From: Ailurus styani
Lineage: Eukaryota; Chordata; Mammalia; Carnivora; Ailuridae
DNA length: 64,000 nucleotides
Direction: 5' to 3'
Assembly: GCA_002007465.1 (NCBI GenBank)
Contig: LNAC01001213.1
Location: 218,624 to 282,623 of the forward strand
Of this stretch, positions 23,026 through 34,204 are shown piece by piece (within the stretch, counting starts at the first letter, position 1; the number at the start of each line of letters is the position of its first letter). The notes beneath the pieces are model-generated. The model did not search any database. It was not told the DNA's origin and saw only the letters and a list, made by a program, of their open reading frames with translations. A program made the translations under genes and the position numbers.

Positions 23026-23050
23026 ACGCGCGCGCACGCACGTGTGTGTG
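22984..23050. repeat. (GT)n with CG-alternating core in L1 5' UTR
   Basis: CGCGCG, then a GT run, then GCGCACGCGCGCGCACGCACG, then GTGTGTG. It is strictly alternating purine-pyrimidine with CpG steps, unlike the other repeats here. Confidence 0.9.
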
Positions 23051-23672
23051 AGTATGCCAAACTCTGCAGATTCCTGTGGTAGGTGCCCACACTGATCCTC
23101 CAGTGCAGAGTTGGAGGTTCCAGAGCTTCTTTACTTTATAGGGCCCCGGCATGGAGAGACGTCATCTGATCATGCATGCACCCACTCTGCCCCTCCTGGG
23201 GAAGATGCCACTGTCTTTTTCAGAGTCCCCACACCTGAGAGCTGTTGCCCAATCATTTCTGCACCCACTCCACTCCTCCCAGTGGAAGTCAGAGGGGTCG
23301 ACACATTCCTTGTCTTTTGCAGGGCTCCAGCACTGAGAGCTATCCCTGGGTCATATGTGTACCCACTCTGCCCCTCCCAGAGGAAGATAGAGGGTCCCTG
23401 TGTTTCTGTCCTTTGCAGGATCCCCATGCCAAGAGTAGTCACCCAATGGACCGCATCTCATTGTGGTGAACTGAGCTGAAAGGTCCTCCTGGACTAGCTG
23501 ACCTTAACCACTTTCCCATCTTCAATGCTTGAGAACTCTACCAGCTCAGGCACCCCTATTCTTTCTGTGATTCTGGGGATCCTGAGACCACACTGTCCTA
23601 CCCAAAATTATGTGGCATTTCACCACCTGAGCACCTTTCAGCCAGATGTGTCCTTCACTGGAGCATATTTTT

Positions 23673-23855
23673 GTTATGATTTTATTTATTTATTTATTTG
23701 AAAGCGAGAGAGAGACACAATGAGAGAGGGAACACAAGAGAGAGAAGCAGGCTTCCTACAGAGGAGGGAGCCCGATGCAGGGCTCAATCCCAGGACCCTG
23801 GGATCATGACCTGACCCGAAGGCAGCCGCTTAATGGCTGAACCACCCAGGTGCCC
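23673..23855 (-). mobile_element. Can-SINE, minus strand, nested in L1 5' UTR
   Basis: Older, more diverged SINE variant with a GAGAGAGGGAACACAAG-type body. TSDs of about 15 bp at 23658-23672 and 23856-23870 share CTGGAGCA-ATTT with two mismatches. Confidence 0.9.
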
Positions 23856-24487
23856 CTGGAGCAGATTTCTAAGATTTCTGATTTTGCCCTACAAGGCTAT
23901 ATCACTTTCTGGTAGCCAGCTTATGGAAGCTCCCTCCCCACACCATTTACCTTCTGATATATCCCCTCAGACTCACTTCTCCACATGTCCTATCTTGCAA
24001 AAAGTGGTGGCTTTTCTACTTGTAGAGTTCCAGATATTCTTTTCTTACATCTCAGGTTGAATTCATGGATGTTCAGAATTATTTGATAATTATCTAGCTA
24101 AATTTAAGGGACCAGATGAAACAAGGTCCCCTACTCTTACACCATCTTGCCTTCAGAGGTGTCTTTGTTACTTATTTTCAAGTTGTTTTGTATCTTTTTT
24201 CTATTTCTTTCTTCTCTAGCACTCTTCCCTGTGGCCTGATGGCCTTTTTTAGTGATATGTTTGGTTTCTTTTCCCTTCTTTTTTTGTATGTCTGTTACAA
24301 GTTTTTGATTTGTGGTTACCATTGGGTGTATATGCAATATCTTATGAATATAGCCATCTATACGAAGTTGACAGTTGTTTAAGTTTGAATCCATTCTAAA
24401 AGCACTAAATTTTACTCCCCACCCCACGATTTATATATATGATGCCATACATCACATCCTTCTAATCTGTGAATCCTTTGACTTTTT

Positions 24488-24674
24488 AAAATACGTTTTA
24501 TTTATTTGACACAGAGAGATACAGCGAGAGAGGGAACACAAGCAGGGGGAGTGGGAGAGGAAGAAGCAGGCCTCCCGCCAAGTGAGGAGCCCTATGCATG
24601 GTTCCATCCCAGGACCCTGGGATCATAACCTGAGCCAAAGGCAGCCACCCAATGACTGAGCCACCCAGGTGCCC
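24488..24674 (-). mobile_element. Can-SINE, minus strand, older variant
   Basis: Box A and B are readable on the minus strand, with a GAGAGAGGGAACACAAGCAGGGGGAG-type body (older subfamily than most here). A weak TSD around TTGACT..CTTTT flanks it. Confidence 0.88.
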
Positions 24675-24992
24675 CTTGACTAACTTTTATAGATATAATT
24701 GATTTGACCTCCTTTATGCTTTAACCTCTGTACTGGTTTTTTAAGTGTTTAATCTATGACTTTATTATTTTTGTATGTACCTGTGAAAATTTTTTCTTGC
24801 CTACTTTATTTAGTCCTCCTTATAGTCTTCCTTTATACTCAGTGAATTTCCTTTAACACTTTTTATGGCTGGTTTAATGGTGATGAGTTCCTCTAACTTT
24901 TGGTTACCTGGGAAAACTCTTTATCTCTCCTTCTATTCTGCCTTGCTGGATAGAATTTGTTTTCAGGTTTTTTTTTTCAGAAGTTTAAATAG

Positions 24993-25196
24993 GGCACCTG
25001 GGTGGCTCAGTGGGTTAAAGCCTCTGCTTTCGGCTCAGGTCATGAATTCAGGGTCCTGGGATCGAGGCCCACATCGGGCTCTCTGCTCTGCAGGGAGCCT
25101 GCTTCCTCCTCTCCCTGTCTCTCTCTGCCTGCCTCTCTGCCTACTTGTAATCTCTCTCTTTGTGTCAAATAAATAAATAAAAATCTTTAAAAAAAA
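24993..25196 (+). mobile_element. Can-SINE, plus strand, young
   Basis: Close to the consensus of the young copies. A perfect 14-bp TSD, AGAAGTTTAAATAG, lies at 24979-24992 and 25197-25210. Confidence 0.96.
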
Positions 25197-25659
25197 AGAA
25201 GTTTAAATAGATCATGCCACTTCCTTCTTGAATTCAGTTTCCACTGAAAAATCAGTTAGTAGCCTTATGGGTTTTGCCTTACAGGTTTTCCCTTGTATGT
25301 AAATGCTTTCTCTTCACTTGCTGCTTTTAAAATTCTCTCTCCATCACTAGTTCTATTTTTTTTACATTTTCCAGTTTTTATTTAATTCCAATTAGTTAAC
25401 ATATAGTGTAATATTAGTTTAAAATGTAGACTTTAGTGATCAGCACTTAATATACAGCCCAGTGTTCATCACAAATGCCCTCCTTAAATCCAACATCTGT
25501 TTAATACAACCCCCTGCCTACCTTCCCTCCAGAAACCCTCAGTTTGTTCTCAATAGTTAAGAGTCTATATTATGGTCTGCCTCTCTTTCTCCCCCTATGT
25601 TTATCTGTCTTGTTTCTTAAGTTCCACATATGAGTGAAATCATATGGTATTTGTCTTTC

Positions 25660-28600
25660 TCTATTTTGCTTAGTGTAATACTCTAGCTTCATCCACCTCA
25701 TTTGCAAATGGCATGATTTCATTCATTTTTATATTTGAGAAATATTCCTATATATATGTATATATACCACATCTTATTCATTCATCAGTGAATGGACATC
25801 TGGGCTCTTTCCAAGATTTTGCTATTGTTGATAATCTTGCTATAAACATTGGGGTAAATGTATCCCTTTAAATCAGTATTTTTGTATCTTTTGGGTAAAA
25901 ACCCAGTAGTGTCATTGCTTGATCATAGAGTAGTTCTATTTTTAACTTTTTGAGAACACTTCATACTGTTTTCCATAGTTGCTATACCAACTTGCATTTC
26001 CAACAATAGTGTAAGAGGGTTCCCCTTTTTCTGCATCCTCACCAACATCTATCATTTCCTGTGTTGTTGATTTTAGCCATTCTGACAGATGTGAGGTATT
26101 ATCTCATCGCAGTTTTGAATTGTATTTCCTTGATAATCAGTGTTTTTGAGCATCTTTCCATGTGTCTATTAACCATCTGTATGTCTTCTTTGTCTATTCA
26201 TGTCTTCTGCCCATTTTTTTTACTGGGTTATTCATTTTTTGAGTGTTGAGCTTGATAAGCTCTTTATTTATTCTAGATACTAACTCTTTATCAGATATGT
26301 CATTTGAAAATAACTTCTCCCAGGGGCGCCTGGGTGGCTCAGTGGATTAAGCCACTGCATTCAGCTCAGATCATGGATCTCGGGGTCCTGAGACTGAGCC
26401 CTGCATCAGGCTCTCTGCTCAGCTGGGAGTCTGCTTCCCCCTCTCCCTATGCCTGCCTCTCTGCCTATTTGTGATCTCTGTCTCTCTGTCAAATAAATAA
26501 AATCTTTTTTAAAAATTAAAAAAAAGAACTTCTCCCAATCAGAAGGTTTCCTTTAATTTTGTTGATTCTTTCCTTTCCTGTACAGAAACTTTTTATCCTG
26601 ATTAAGTCCGAATAATTCATTTTTGCTTTTTTCTCCCTTGCCTCATGAGACAGATCAAGTAAGATGTTGTTATGGCCAATGTCAGTGAGGTTTCTGCCTG
26701 TATTCTCCTCTAGGATTTTGATGATTAACTGTCTCACACTTAGATATTTCATTCATTTTGAATTTATTTGTGTTTATGGTGTAAGAAAGTAGTCCAGTTT
26801 CATTCTTTTGCATGTTGCTGTCCAGTGTTTCCAACATCATTTGTTTAAGAGACTCTCTTTTGTCCACTGGATATTCTTTCCCGCTTTTCAAAGATTATCT
26901 GACCAGATGTTGTGGGCCTATTTCTGGGTTTTCTATTCTGTTCCATTTTCTCTGTGTCTGTTTCTGTGCCAGTACCATACAGTCTTGATGACTGCAGCTT
27001 TGTCATATAGCTTGAAGTCTGGAATTGTGACGCCTCCAGCTTTGCTTTTCTTCAAGGTTGCTTTGGATACTCAGGGTCCTTTGTGGCTCCATAAAAATTT
27101 TAGGGTTGTTCTAGCTCTGTGAAAAATGCTGGTGGTACTTTTATCTGGCACATTAAATATGTTGATTGCCTTGGGTAGTATGGACATTTTAACAATTTTC
27201 TTCCAGCTCATGAGGATGGAATATTTTCCCCTTTCTTTGTGTTGTCTTCAATTTCTTTCATAAATGTTTCCAGAGTACAGATCATTTACCTGTGGCAAGG
27301 TTTATTCGTTAGGCATCTTATTGTTTTTGTTGCAATCAGAAATGGAATTGATTACTTAATTTCCCTTCTGCTGCTTCACTATCATGGTATGGAAATGTGA
27401 CAGATTTCTGTACTTTGCCTCTGTATCCTGCAACTTCACTGATTTTGTGTATCAGTTCTTGCAATTTTTTGGTGGCATCTTTCAGGTTTTCTATATGGAG
27501 TATCATCATCTCTCCCAATAGTGAATGTTTTAATTATTCCTTGCCACGTTGGATGAATTTATTTCTTTTTATTGTCTGATTGCTGAGTCTAGGACTTCCA
27601 GTACTCTGTTTAACAACAGTGTTGAGCATGGACATCATGTCTTATTCCTGACTACAGAAGAAAATCTCTCAGTTTTTCCCCACTCAGGATGATATTAGGT
27701 ATGGGTTTTTCATTCTGGCTTTTATTATGTTGAGGTGTGTTCCCCCTAATGCTACTTTATTGAGCGAGTACTTTGTCAAGTCCATTTTCTGTACCTATTG
27801 AGAGGATCATATGGTTCTTATCCTTTCTTTCATTAATGTGGTGTATCATGTCGGTTGATTTGTGACTATTGAACCACACTTGCAGCCCAGAAAGAAATCC
27901 CACTCGATCATGGTGAATGATTCTTTTATTATACTGTTGGATTTGATTCGCTAGGATTTTGTTGAGAATATTTTCATCCATGTTCATCAGGGATATTGGC
28001 CTGTAGTTTTTTTAGTGGATATTTTATCTGGTTTTGGAATCAGAGTATTGCTGGCCTCATAGGATGTGTTTTGAAGTTTTCATTCATTTCTATTTTTTGA
28101 AATCGTTTTGGAAGAATTAACTCTTATTTAAATGATTGGTAGAATTCCCCCATGAAGCCATCTGGCCCTGGACTTCTGTTTGTTAGGAAAATTTTGATTC
28201 CTGATTCAATTTCTTTGCTCGTGATCAGTCTGTTCAACTTTTCCATTTCTTCTTGTTTTAGTTTTTGTAGTTTATATGTTTCCAGGAATTCATCCATTTC
28301 TTTCAAATTGTCCAAGTTGTTGCCAAATAATTTTTCATAATATTCTTTTACAATTGCTTGTATTTCTGTGGCGTTGATTGTGATCTCTCCTCTCTCATTC
28401 ATGATTTTATTTATTTGTGTCTTTATTCTCTTCTTTTTGAGAAATCTTGCTAAAGGTTTCGCAATTTTATTCATTCTTTCCAGGAACCAGGTCCTGGTTT
28501 CCTTGTTCTGTTCTACTGTTTGTTGTTTGTATATCATTTATTTCTGTTCTAATTTTTATTATTTCCTATCTTTTGCTGGCTTTAGGCTTCATTTGTTGTT

Positions 28601-29590
28601 CTTTTCCTAGCTCCTTTAGGTGTTAGGTTATGTTGCTTATTTGAGATTTTTCTTGTTTTTTGAATTAGGCCCCTATTGTTATATTCTTGCCTCTTGTGAC
28701 CATTTTTCTGCATTCCAAAGCTTTTGGACTCTCATGTTTTCATTTCCATTCATACATGTTTCTATGTATTTTTTTCTTCTTTAATTTTCTGGTTGACCCA
28801 TTCACTCTTCAGTAGCATGTTTTTAACCTCTATGTATTTTTGCTCTTTCAAATTTTTCTCTTGTGGTTGACTTCAAGTATTGTAGTGTTGTAATCAGAAC
28901 ATATGCATGGTATAATCTAAGTCTTTTTGTACTTGTTGAGTGCTGATTTGTGATCCACTACGTGATCTATTCTGGAGAAAGTTCAGTGTGTGCTCGAAAA
29001 AATGTGTATTCTGCTCCTTCAGGATGAAATTTTCTGAATATATCTGTTAAGTCCACCTTCTCCAGTGTGTCATTTAAAGCCATTGTTTCCTTGTTGATTT
29101 TCTGCTTAGATGGTCTGTTCATTGCTGTAACTGGGGCATTAATGTTAAAAATCTCCTACCACTATTGTATTGTTATCAATGAGTTCCATTATGTTTGTTA
29201 TTAATTGATTTATATATTTGGGTTCTCCCAAGTTGAGGGCATAAGTATTTACTATTGTTAGATCTTCCTCTTTGATAGACACCATTATTATGATATAGTG
29301 CCCTCTTAGTCTTGTTATAGTCTTTAGTTTAAAATCTAGCTTGTCTGATATAGGTATTGATAATCTGGCTTTCTTTTGCTGTCCATTTGCATGACAAATT
29401 GTTCTCTATTCTCTCACTCTTAATTTGCAGGTGTCTTTATGTCTAAAGTGAATTTCTTCTAGGCATCATACGGATGGATCTTATTCTTTTTATTCATTCT
29501 GACACCCTGTGTCTTTTGTTTGGGGGCTTTCAGCCCATTTACATTCATAATAATTATTGATAGACGCCAATGTAGAGCCACTTTATTACC
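25660..29590 (-). pseudogene. L1 ORF2, broken, minus strand
   Basis: Recognisable pieces on the minus strand are 'RTWFLERMNKIAKPLARFLKKKR' and 'NRSPGPDGFMGEFYQSFK' (28537-28124), '[23 protein letters not shown]' (RT motif A, its Asp-Ala-Glu altered, about 27800) and 'YSDLIRIKSFCTGKERINKIKG' (about 26600). Stops are frequent and a SINE interrupts it. No functional product is possible. Confidence 0.8.
26323..26526 (+). mobile_element. Can-SINE, plus strand, nested in L1 ORF2
   Basis: Full-length young copy with a perfect 11-bp TSD, AACTTCTCCCA, at 26312-26322 and 26527-26537. Confidence 0.95.
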
Positions 29591-30019
29591 TGTTTTGTTA
29601 TTGTTTCTGGAGATTTTCTTTGTTCATTTCCAGACTTTGTCACTTTGGATCTTTCCTTCTTACTCAAAGAGTCCTCTTTAATATTTCTTGCAGGACGGTT
29701 TAGTGGTCATGTACTCCTTTAGTTTTTCTTTGTGTAGGAAACTCCTTATCTCTCCTATTCTGAATGACAGCCTTTCTTGATAGAATATTCTTGTCTACAG
29801 ACTTTTCCCATTCATCACTTTGAATATATCATGTTGCTCTCTTCTGGCCTGCCAGGTTTCTGTGGAGAGATCAGCTGCTATACTTATTGGTCATCCTTTG
29901 TACATTAGGGACTTACTTTGTCTTGCTGCTTTTAGGATTTTTTTCTTTATATTTTGCAAATTTGACTACAATATGTCTTGGTATTCACCTGCTTTTGTTG
30001 ATTTTAAAGGGAGTTCTCT

Positions 30020-30060
30020 GGGGGCGCCTGGGTGGCTCAGTCAGTTAAGTGTCTACTTTT
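30020..30060 (+). mobile_element. Can-SINE head only (about 41 bp)
   Basis: Only the first 40 or so bases of a SINE, through box A (GGCGCCTGGGTGGCTCAGTC) and TTAAGTGTCT, are present. Body and tail are absent and L1 sequence resumes at once. A later deletion removing the SINE's 3' part and adjoining L1 ORF1 is the simplest explanation. Confidence 0.85.
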
Positions 30061-31857
30061 GAACATCTAGTTCATTTTAAATCTTGTTTGTTGCATTTTT
30101 CATTTTTGCTTGGTTGGTTTTGAGATTTTTCATCTCTGTGGCAAGGGTATACCTGATGGCTTCTAAGCTTTCTCAAGTCTAGTGAGTATCCTTATGATTG
30201 TTGCTTTAAATTCTGTTTCAGGCATATTACTTTTATCTGTTTTGATTAGATCCTTGGCCACGACTTTTTGTTCTTTCTTTTGGAATGAATAACCCCATTT
30301 TGGTATTTCGTCTAGTCTCTGTCTTCTTCTGTGTATTAGGAAAGCCTGTTATGTTTTCTGCTCCTGAGAGTAATGGATTTATTAAGAAGAGGTCATATAA
30401 TGCCCTAAGCCTGGTGCCCCAGGAAGTGTCTCTGATATGAGCTACATGCACTATGCTGATTTTTTATGGCTGCTTCTTCCCTCAGGTCAGTCCTCTGCAG
30501 AATTTCTCTTTGTCTGCAGTGGGAAGTGTTTGGACTTTGGCCAGTGTGTGATGAGTTTTACCTACATGTGTTCTGGTCCTCTTGTCAAAAGGGGACTGGT
30601 GTTATTTCCACTAGAACTGAAGCTTTGTGGAACTCTATGGTCAGTGGATGAGGTGCATGTGAAGATTGTTTTGGTTTTCTGGGGAAAGGGCCCACTGTGC
30701 TGGTTCTTAGGCACACTTGTTTAAGAAAAGCAATACCTGCAGAGTACAGGGGTGCGAGACTTAGTATAAGCAGGTTAGGTGGCCAGTTTTATCACCGTGC
30801 CGTTTTCTGAATTAGTTTATATTGAGGAGTGAGGGAGGGAAATGGTACAAACCAGTTCCTTTGTCCCTGGAAAAGGGAGTTCATGCTGGCGGCTCTCAGG
30901 GAAGCATTCTTAGAGAGTGGATAATTTCCCTTTATGCGTCTTGAAGCATTTTTCAGATTGCTGTTTTCACAGTTTATTTGTCTGGGTTGTTTGCCCACCT
31001 GGAGCACTGCAGTGCATTTGGGGCTCTATCCCAGCTAGACCACCTGTGTTTTAAAACTCCAAAATTAGGGACCTGGTGTGGTGGGTGTATATGCTGGTCT
31101 CGTGGGGGAAGATCTTATCATGCTGGGATGGATTGATGCATGTTTGACCTAGAAGTGTAGTCTCACCAGAGTGTAGGGGCATGGGATTTGGAGCAAAGCA
31201 AGATAAACAGCCAGTGTGTGATTTAGCCAGTCTCAGCAGATGTATCTGTACCTATGCTGTGGGGCAGGGGAGGGAAATGGCACCCACTGGCTCTTTTGTC
31301 CTTGGAGAGGCAATGCCACCTCTTTCAAATGCACTCCAAGAAGAGGGAATATTCTCTCCTTGTTCATCTTATATAATCTTCATATCATGCTGTCTGTACT
31401 TGGGTTATCTGTCTGCCTTCTTTACAGAAATACTGCAGCACCCACAGGGCTCTAAACTAGCCACATTGTTGACCTCTAAAATTCCAGTATTTTAGCCCCA
31501 GTGGTTGCAAAAACAACAAAAAAAAATCCGCCCTCCCATTTTCCCCATGAATGACATTGGGGAAATGTCTCCTCTTGCAATCCCCTCTGTGTTCCTTCAT
31601 TTCTCTCACCTTTTTCTGCAACCAGGGCTCCCTCTTCTCTGCAGCACTCATGATCCATTTCTCCCCCAGAAATTGTCTCCTCACTTCCTACCTTCTACAA
31701 TGTGGCTTCTTCTCACCCTCTAGTTATACAGTTTGTTATACCAGTCCTCAGGTCGATTTCTTGTATATTCAGAATGATTTGATAGTTTTCTATTTGTGTT
31801 CAAGGGATAAGGCAAGACTAGTGTCCTCCTACTACTCTGCCATCTTAGCTCTTCCTC

Positions 31858-32560
31858 TTAATCACTACCATTTGCAACTTTAATTATGTTTCTTGGTGTG
31901 GATCTCCTTGGATTGATTTTCTTTGGGGTTCTCTGTGCATCCTAGATCTGGATATCTTTTTTCTTCCCAGATTAAGAATGTTTGCAGCTCCTATTTCTTC
32001 AAATAAATTTTCTGTCCTCTTTTCTCTCTCTTATCTTTCTGTGTTCTGTATAATGTGAATATTATTATGCTTAATGGTGTTGCTGAGTTTTATTAACCAA
32101 TTCTCATTTTTATTATTCTTTTTTTTCTTTTTCCTGTTCTACTTTGTTGCTTTCCATTACCCTGCCTTCCAGTTTGCTGATCTATTCTTGTGTTCCCCCT
32201 AGTGTACTATTTATCCCATATAGTGTATTTTTAATTTCAATGATTGAGTTCTTCATCTCAAATTGGTTCTATTTTATATTTTTTCTCTTTTTTGTGTTTC
32301 ACTGTGATCCTCCACTCTTTTCTCAAGTTCAGTCCAGTGAATATATTTATGACCATTACTTTGAGTTCTTTATCAGGCATATTACTTTTCTCCATTTCAC
32401 TTAGCAATCCTGCTATGATTTTGTTCTGGTCTTTCATTTGGGACATATTCCTCTGTCCCCTCATTTTGTCTAACTCTCTGTATCTGTTTCTGTGTGTTAG
32501 AAAAATCAGCTATGTCTCCTGCTTTTGGAAGTTGTGGCCTGATGAAGAAGAGGACCTGTA
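31858..32560 (-). mobile_element. Ancient L1 (L1M/HAL1-like) ORF1 N-terminal part, minus strand
   Basis: Continuation of 24156-25357. Antisense ORF1 code is visible: 'ATGTTTCTTGGTGTGGATCTCC', 'CTATTTCTTCAAATAAATTTTCTG', and a 68-codon minus-strand stretch 'MRGQRNMSQMKDQNKIIAGLLSEMEKS' with 'KELKVMVINIFTGLN' (32464-32258). This is the coiled-coil start of ORF1. Confidence 0.7.
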
Positions 32561-32574
32561 GTGACAGATGGTGA

Positions 32575-32680
32575 CAAAACTTACGGTAATGATTTTGCAG
32601 TGTATGCAAATGTTGCATCATTACACTGTACACCTGAAACTAACATAATATTGCATGTCAATTACACCTCAAAAAAACAC
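32575..32680 (+). mobile_element. Old L1 3' end, plus strand
   Basis: The terminal motif of L1MA/L1MB-type elements: 'ACTGTACACCTGAAACTAACATAATATTGCATGTCAATTACACCTCAA', recognised in its shorter blocks, followed by an A run. It abuts the antisense ORF1 fragment. Confidence 0.65.
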
Positions 32681-34200
32681 CACAGGGCCAAAAATATCCA
32701 TGTTCCTATTGCTAGAACCAAACCAACATTCTGAAAATAGGAAACACAACTAAGCAAGAACAAACTACATGTAGTTAACCAACCAAGACTTCCAGTGAGT
32801 GCTTTTGTCTCAATTGCTTGTTTTTTTTCCCTAATCATTCTGGTACTTTATTGAATACCTGTTATTTTTTTTCTAAAATTAAGATCCAAAGGCAGCTACT
32901 CAGTTCTCAGTTGCACAGAAATCCTTCTGCTTTGTGATCACCAAGGGGTAGTCCCTTAGCTCAATTACTATCCCTAACGCTAGGGAAAGTATAAAATATT
33001 CTCATGTTATAAGATAATCACAGACAAGGTGAGAACCTTGTGTGCATGCATATATGTATGTGTGTCTAATTTAGTTTACTCCATCATAATTCCACACAGA
33101 GAAAAGTACTTTCCTTGTCAGATGTAAATTGTCAGGGACACTTGAAATAAAATATTTTTCACTGACAGACATTTCTGGTCTTCAGTGTTGCCATTAGCAA
33201 CAATGCCATGAGAGACATGATTTGTGGCTAATTTGAACATGGAGCCCTTCCAGACACAGTTGGTGAAGCCAAGGGCATTCTACTCTCTTATACAGTAAAT
33301 TGTTTGAAAAAGTCAGTAAGCTTGATGGTCAATTTCTGATAGCTTCTGATAGTTTCAACTACCATCGAAAAAGGTTAAGGAGAATCTAAATGCAGTTTGT
33401 TTTTTAAAGGTGTTTTTATTACAAATCTAAAGTTTCCTCTGTGGTCTAATTAGCTCATTCAACAAGCATTCATTGATGCCAATGTATGAACTAAGTATAG
33501 ATGATGAACTCAGAACAAATATCAGCATATCTCCTGTCCTCAAGGGTTCACAGTCTAGCAAAAACTCTTTTCCAAAAGAATTAATGATAATACTTGATTC
33601 ATTCCTGGAAGATCCAATTCAAATTTTACAACTTTTTAATTTCATTTTTGTAACCTTCGAGTATCACAGGTCTCTACATTGAAGGGTCAATAAAAATACT
33701 GATGGTTGCATGAGACAAGATGAAAGTGTAAGTCAAACTTAAGGGTATCAAAACTGATAACCATAAGGCTAGGAAGCCAAGGGTATATTTTGGATTCAGA
33801 GGAGATGGCAAGTATTATTGCTAAATAAAGGTTTGAAAGGATAATGGGTCCAACATTAGGAGAGTTTCAATAAATTTGGACACAATTCCATGCACAGTAG
33901 AAAAAAAGAATAATTAGGAACAATTTTAACAGAAGTGTCAAATATATACTGTAAAAATGACAAAATACTGTTTTATGAATTTTGAAATGTACACTATTTT
34001 TTATTTCTGTTGAGTACCTTTCTTCAACAAAAGTTTTTCCAAGACAAAATTGGTTAAATAGTCTCTGATGCTTTCAAATGTTTTATTATATTTAAAAGCT
34101 TCAAAACTATAGGTAGGCCTTCTCAATTTCAAAACTTTCTGGAATAAGATGTAAATGTGTCCATTTAAAAACAAGGGTTTCCTCAGTAATTCCTCAAACA
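32681..34200. other. Mostly unique sequence with a possible L2-like relic
   Basis: I see no gene. At about 33445-33570 'TCATTCAACAAGCATTCATTGATGCC' and 'TCCTGTCCTCAAGGGTTCACAGTCTAGCA' resemble the conserved core of an ancient L2-type repeat. The remainder has no pattern I can name. Confidence 0.4.
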
Positions 34201-34204
34201 AGTT

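Larger units (their letters stand above)
16676..24155 (-). mobile_element. Near full-length older L1, minus strand
   Basis: Reading leftward from about 24155, the 5' UTR opens with a GGCAAGATGGTG start (reverse complement at 24139-24150) and runs to about 22100. ORF1 lies at about 22059-21240 and ORF2 at about 21182-17030. The 3' UTR and A-rich tail end near 16676. Three SINEs are nested (18968-19165, 19879-20050, 23673-23855), and dinucleotide tracts are expanded in ORF2 and the 5' UTR. Both ORFs carry many stops. I see no clear TSD. The 3' UTR type differs from the young elements, so this is an older subfamily. Confidence 0.85.
24156..25357 (-). mobile_element. Ancient L1 (L1M/HAL1-like) inter-ORF and ORF1 part, minus strand
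   Basis: Antisense of ancient L1 sequence. The 'TTTGATTTGTGGTTACCAT' stretch lies between the ORFs. From about 24840 it enters ORF1 C-terminal code, with 'GTGATGAGTTCCTCTAACTTTTG' and 'AATCAGTTAGTAGCCTTATGGG' blocks. Two SINEs interrupt it. The element continues at 31858 after a 6.5-kb L1 insertion. HAL1 and L1M share this ORF1 type, and I cannot tell them apart by eye. Confidence 0.65.
25358..31857 (-). mobile_element. Near full-length older L1, minus strand, inserted in ancient L1
   Basis: Reading leftward, the 5' UTR starts near 31857 (GAGGAAGAGCTAAGATGGCAG on the minus strand). ORF1 is at about 30260-29620 and ORF2 at about 29590-25660. The 3' UTR and A-rich tail end near 25358. A full SINE (26323-26526) and a stub of another (30020-30060) are nested. 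It splits an ancient L1 ORF1 whose halves lie at 24840-25357 and 31858-32560. The TSD is weak (a shared ATCACTA). All frames are broken. Confidence 0.85.

Noticed and set aside
22710..23479. Several open frames of 75-122 codons in a G+C-richer region
   Set aside because: They lie in an antisense L1 5' UTR and cross a dinucleotide tract. No known domain.
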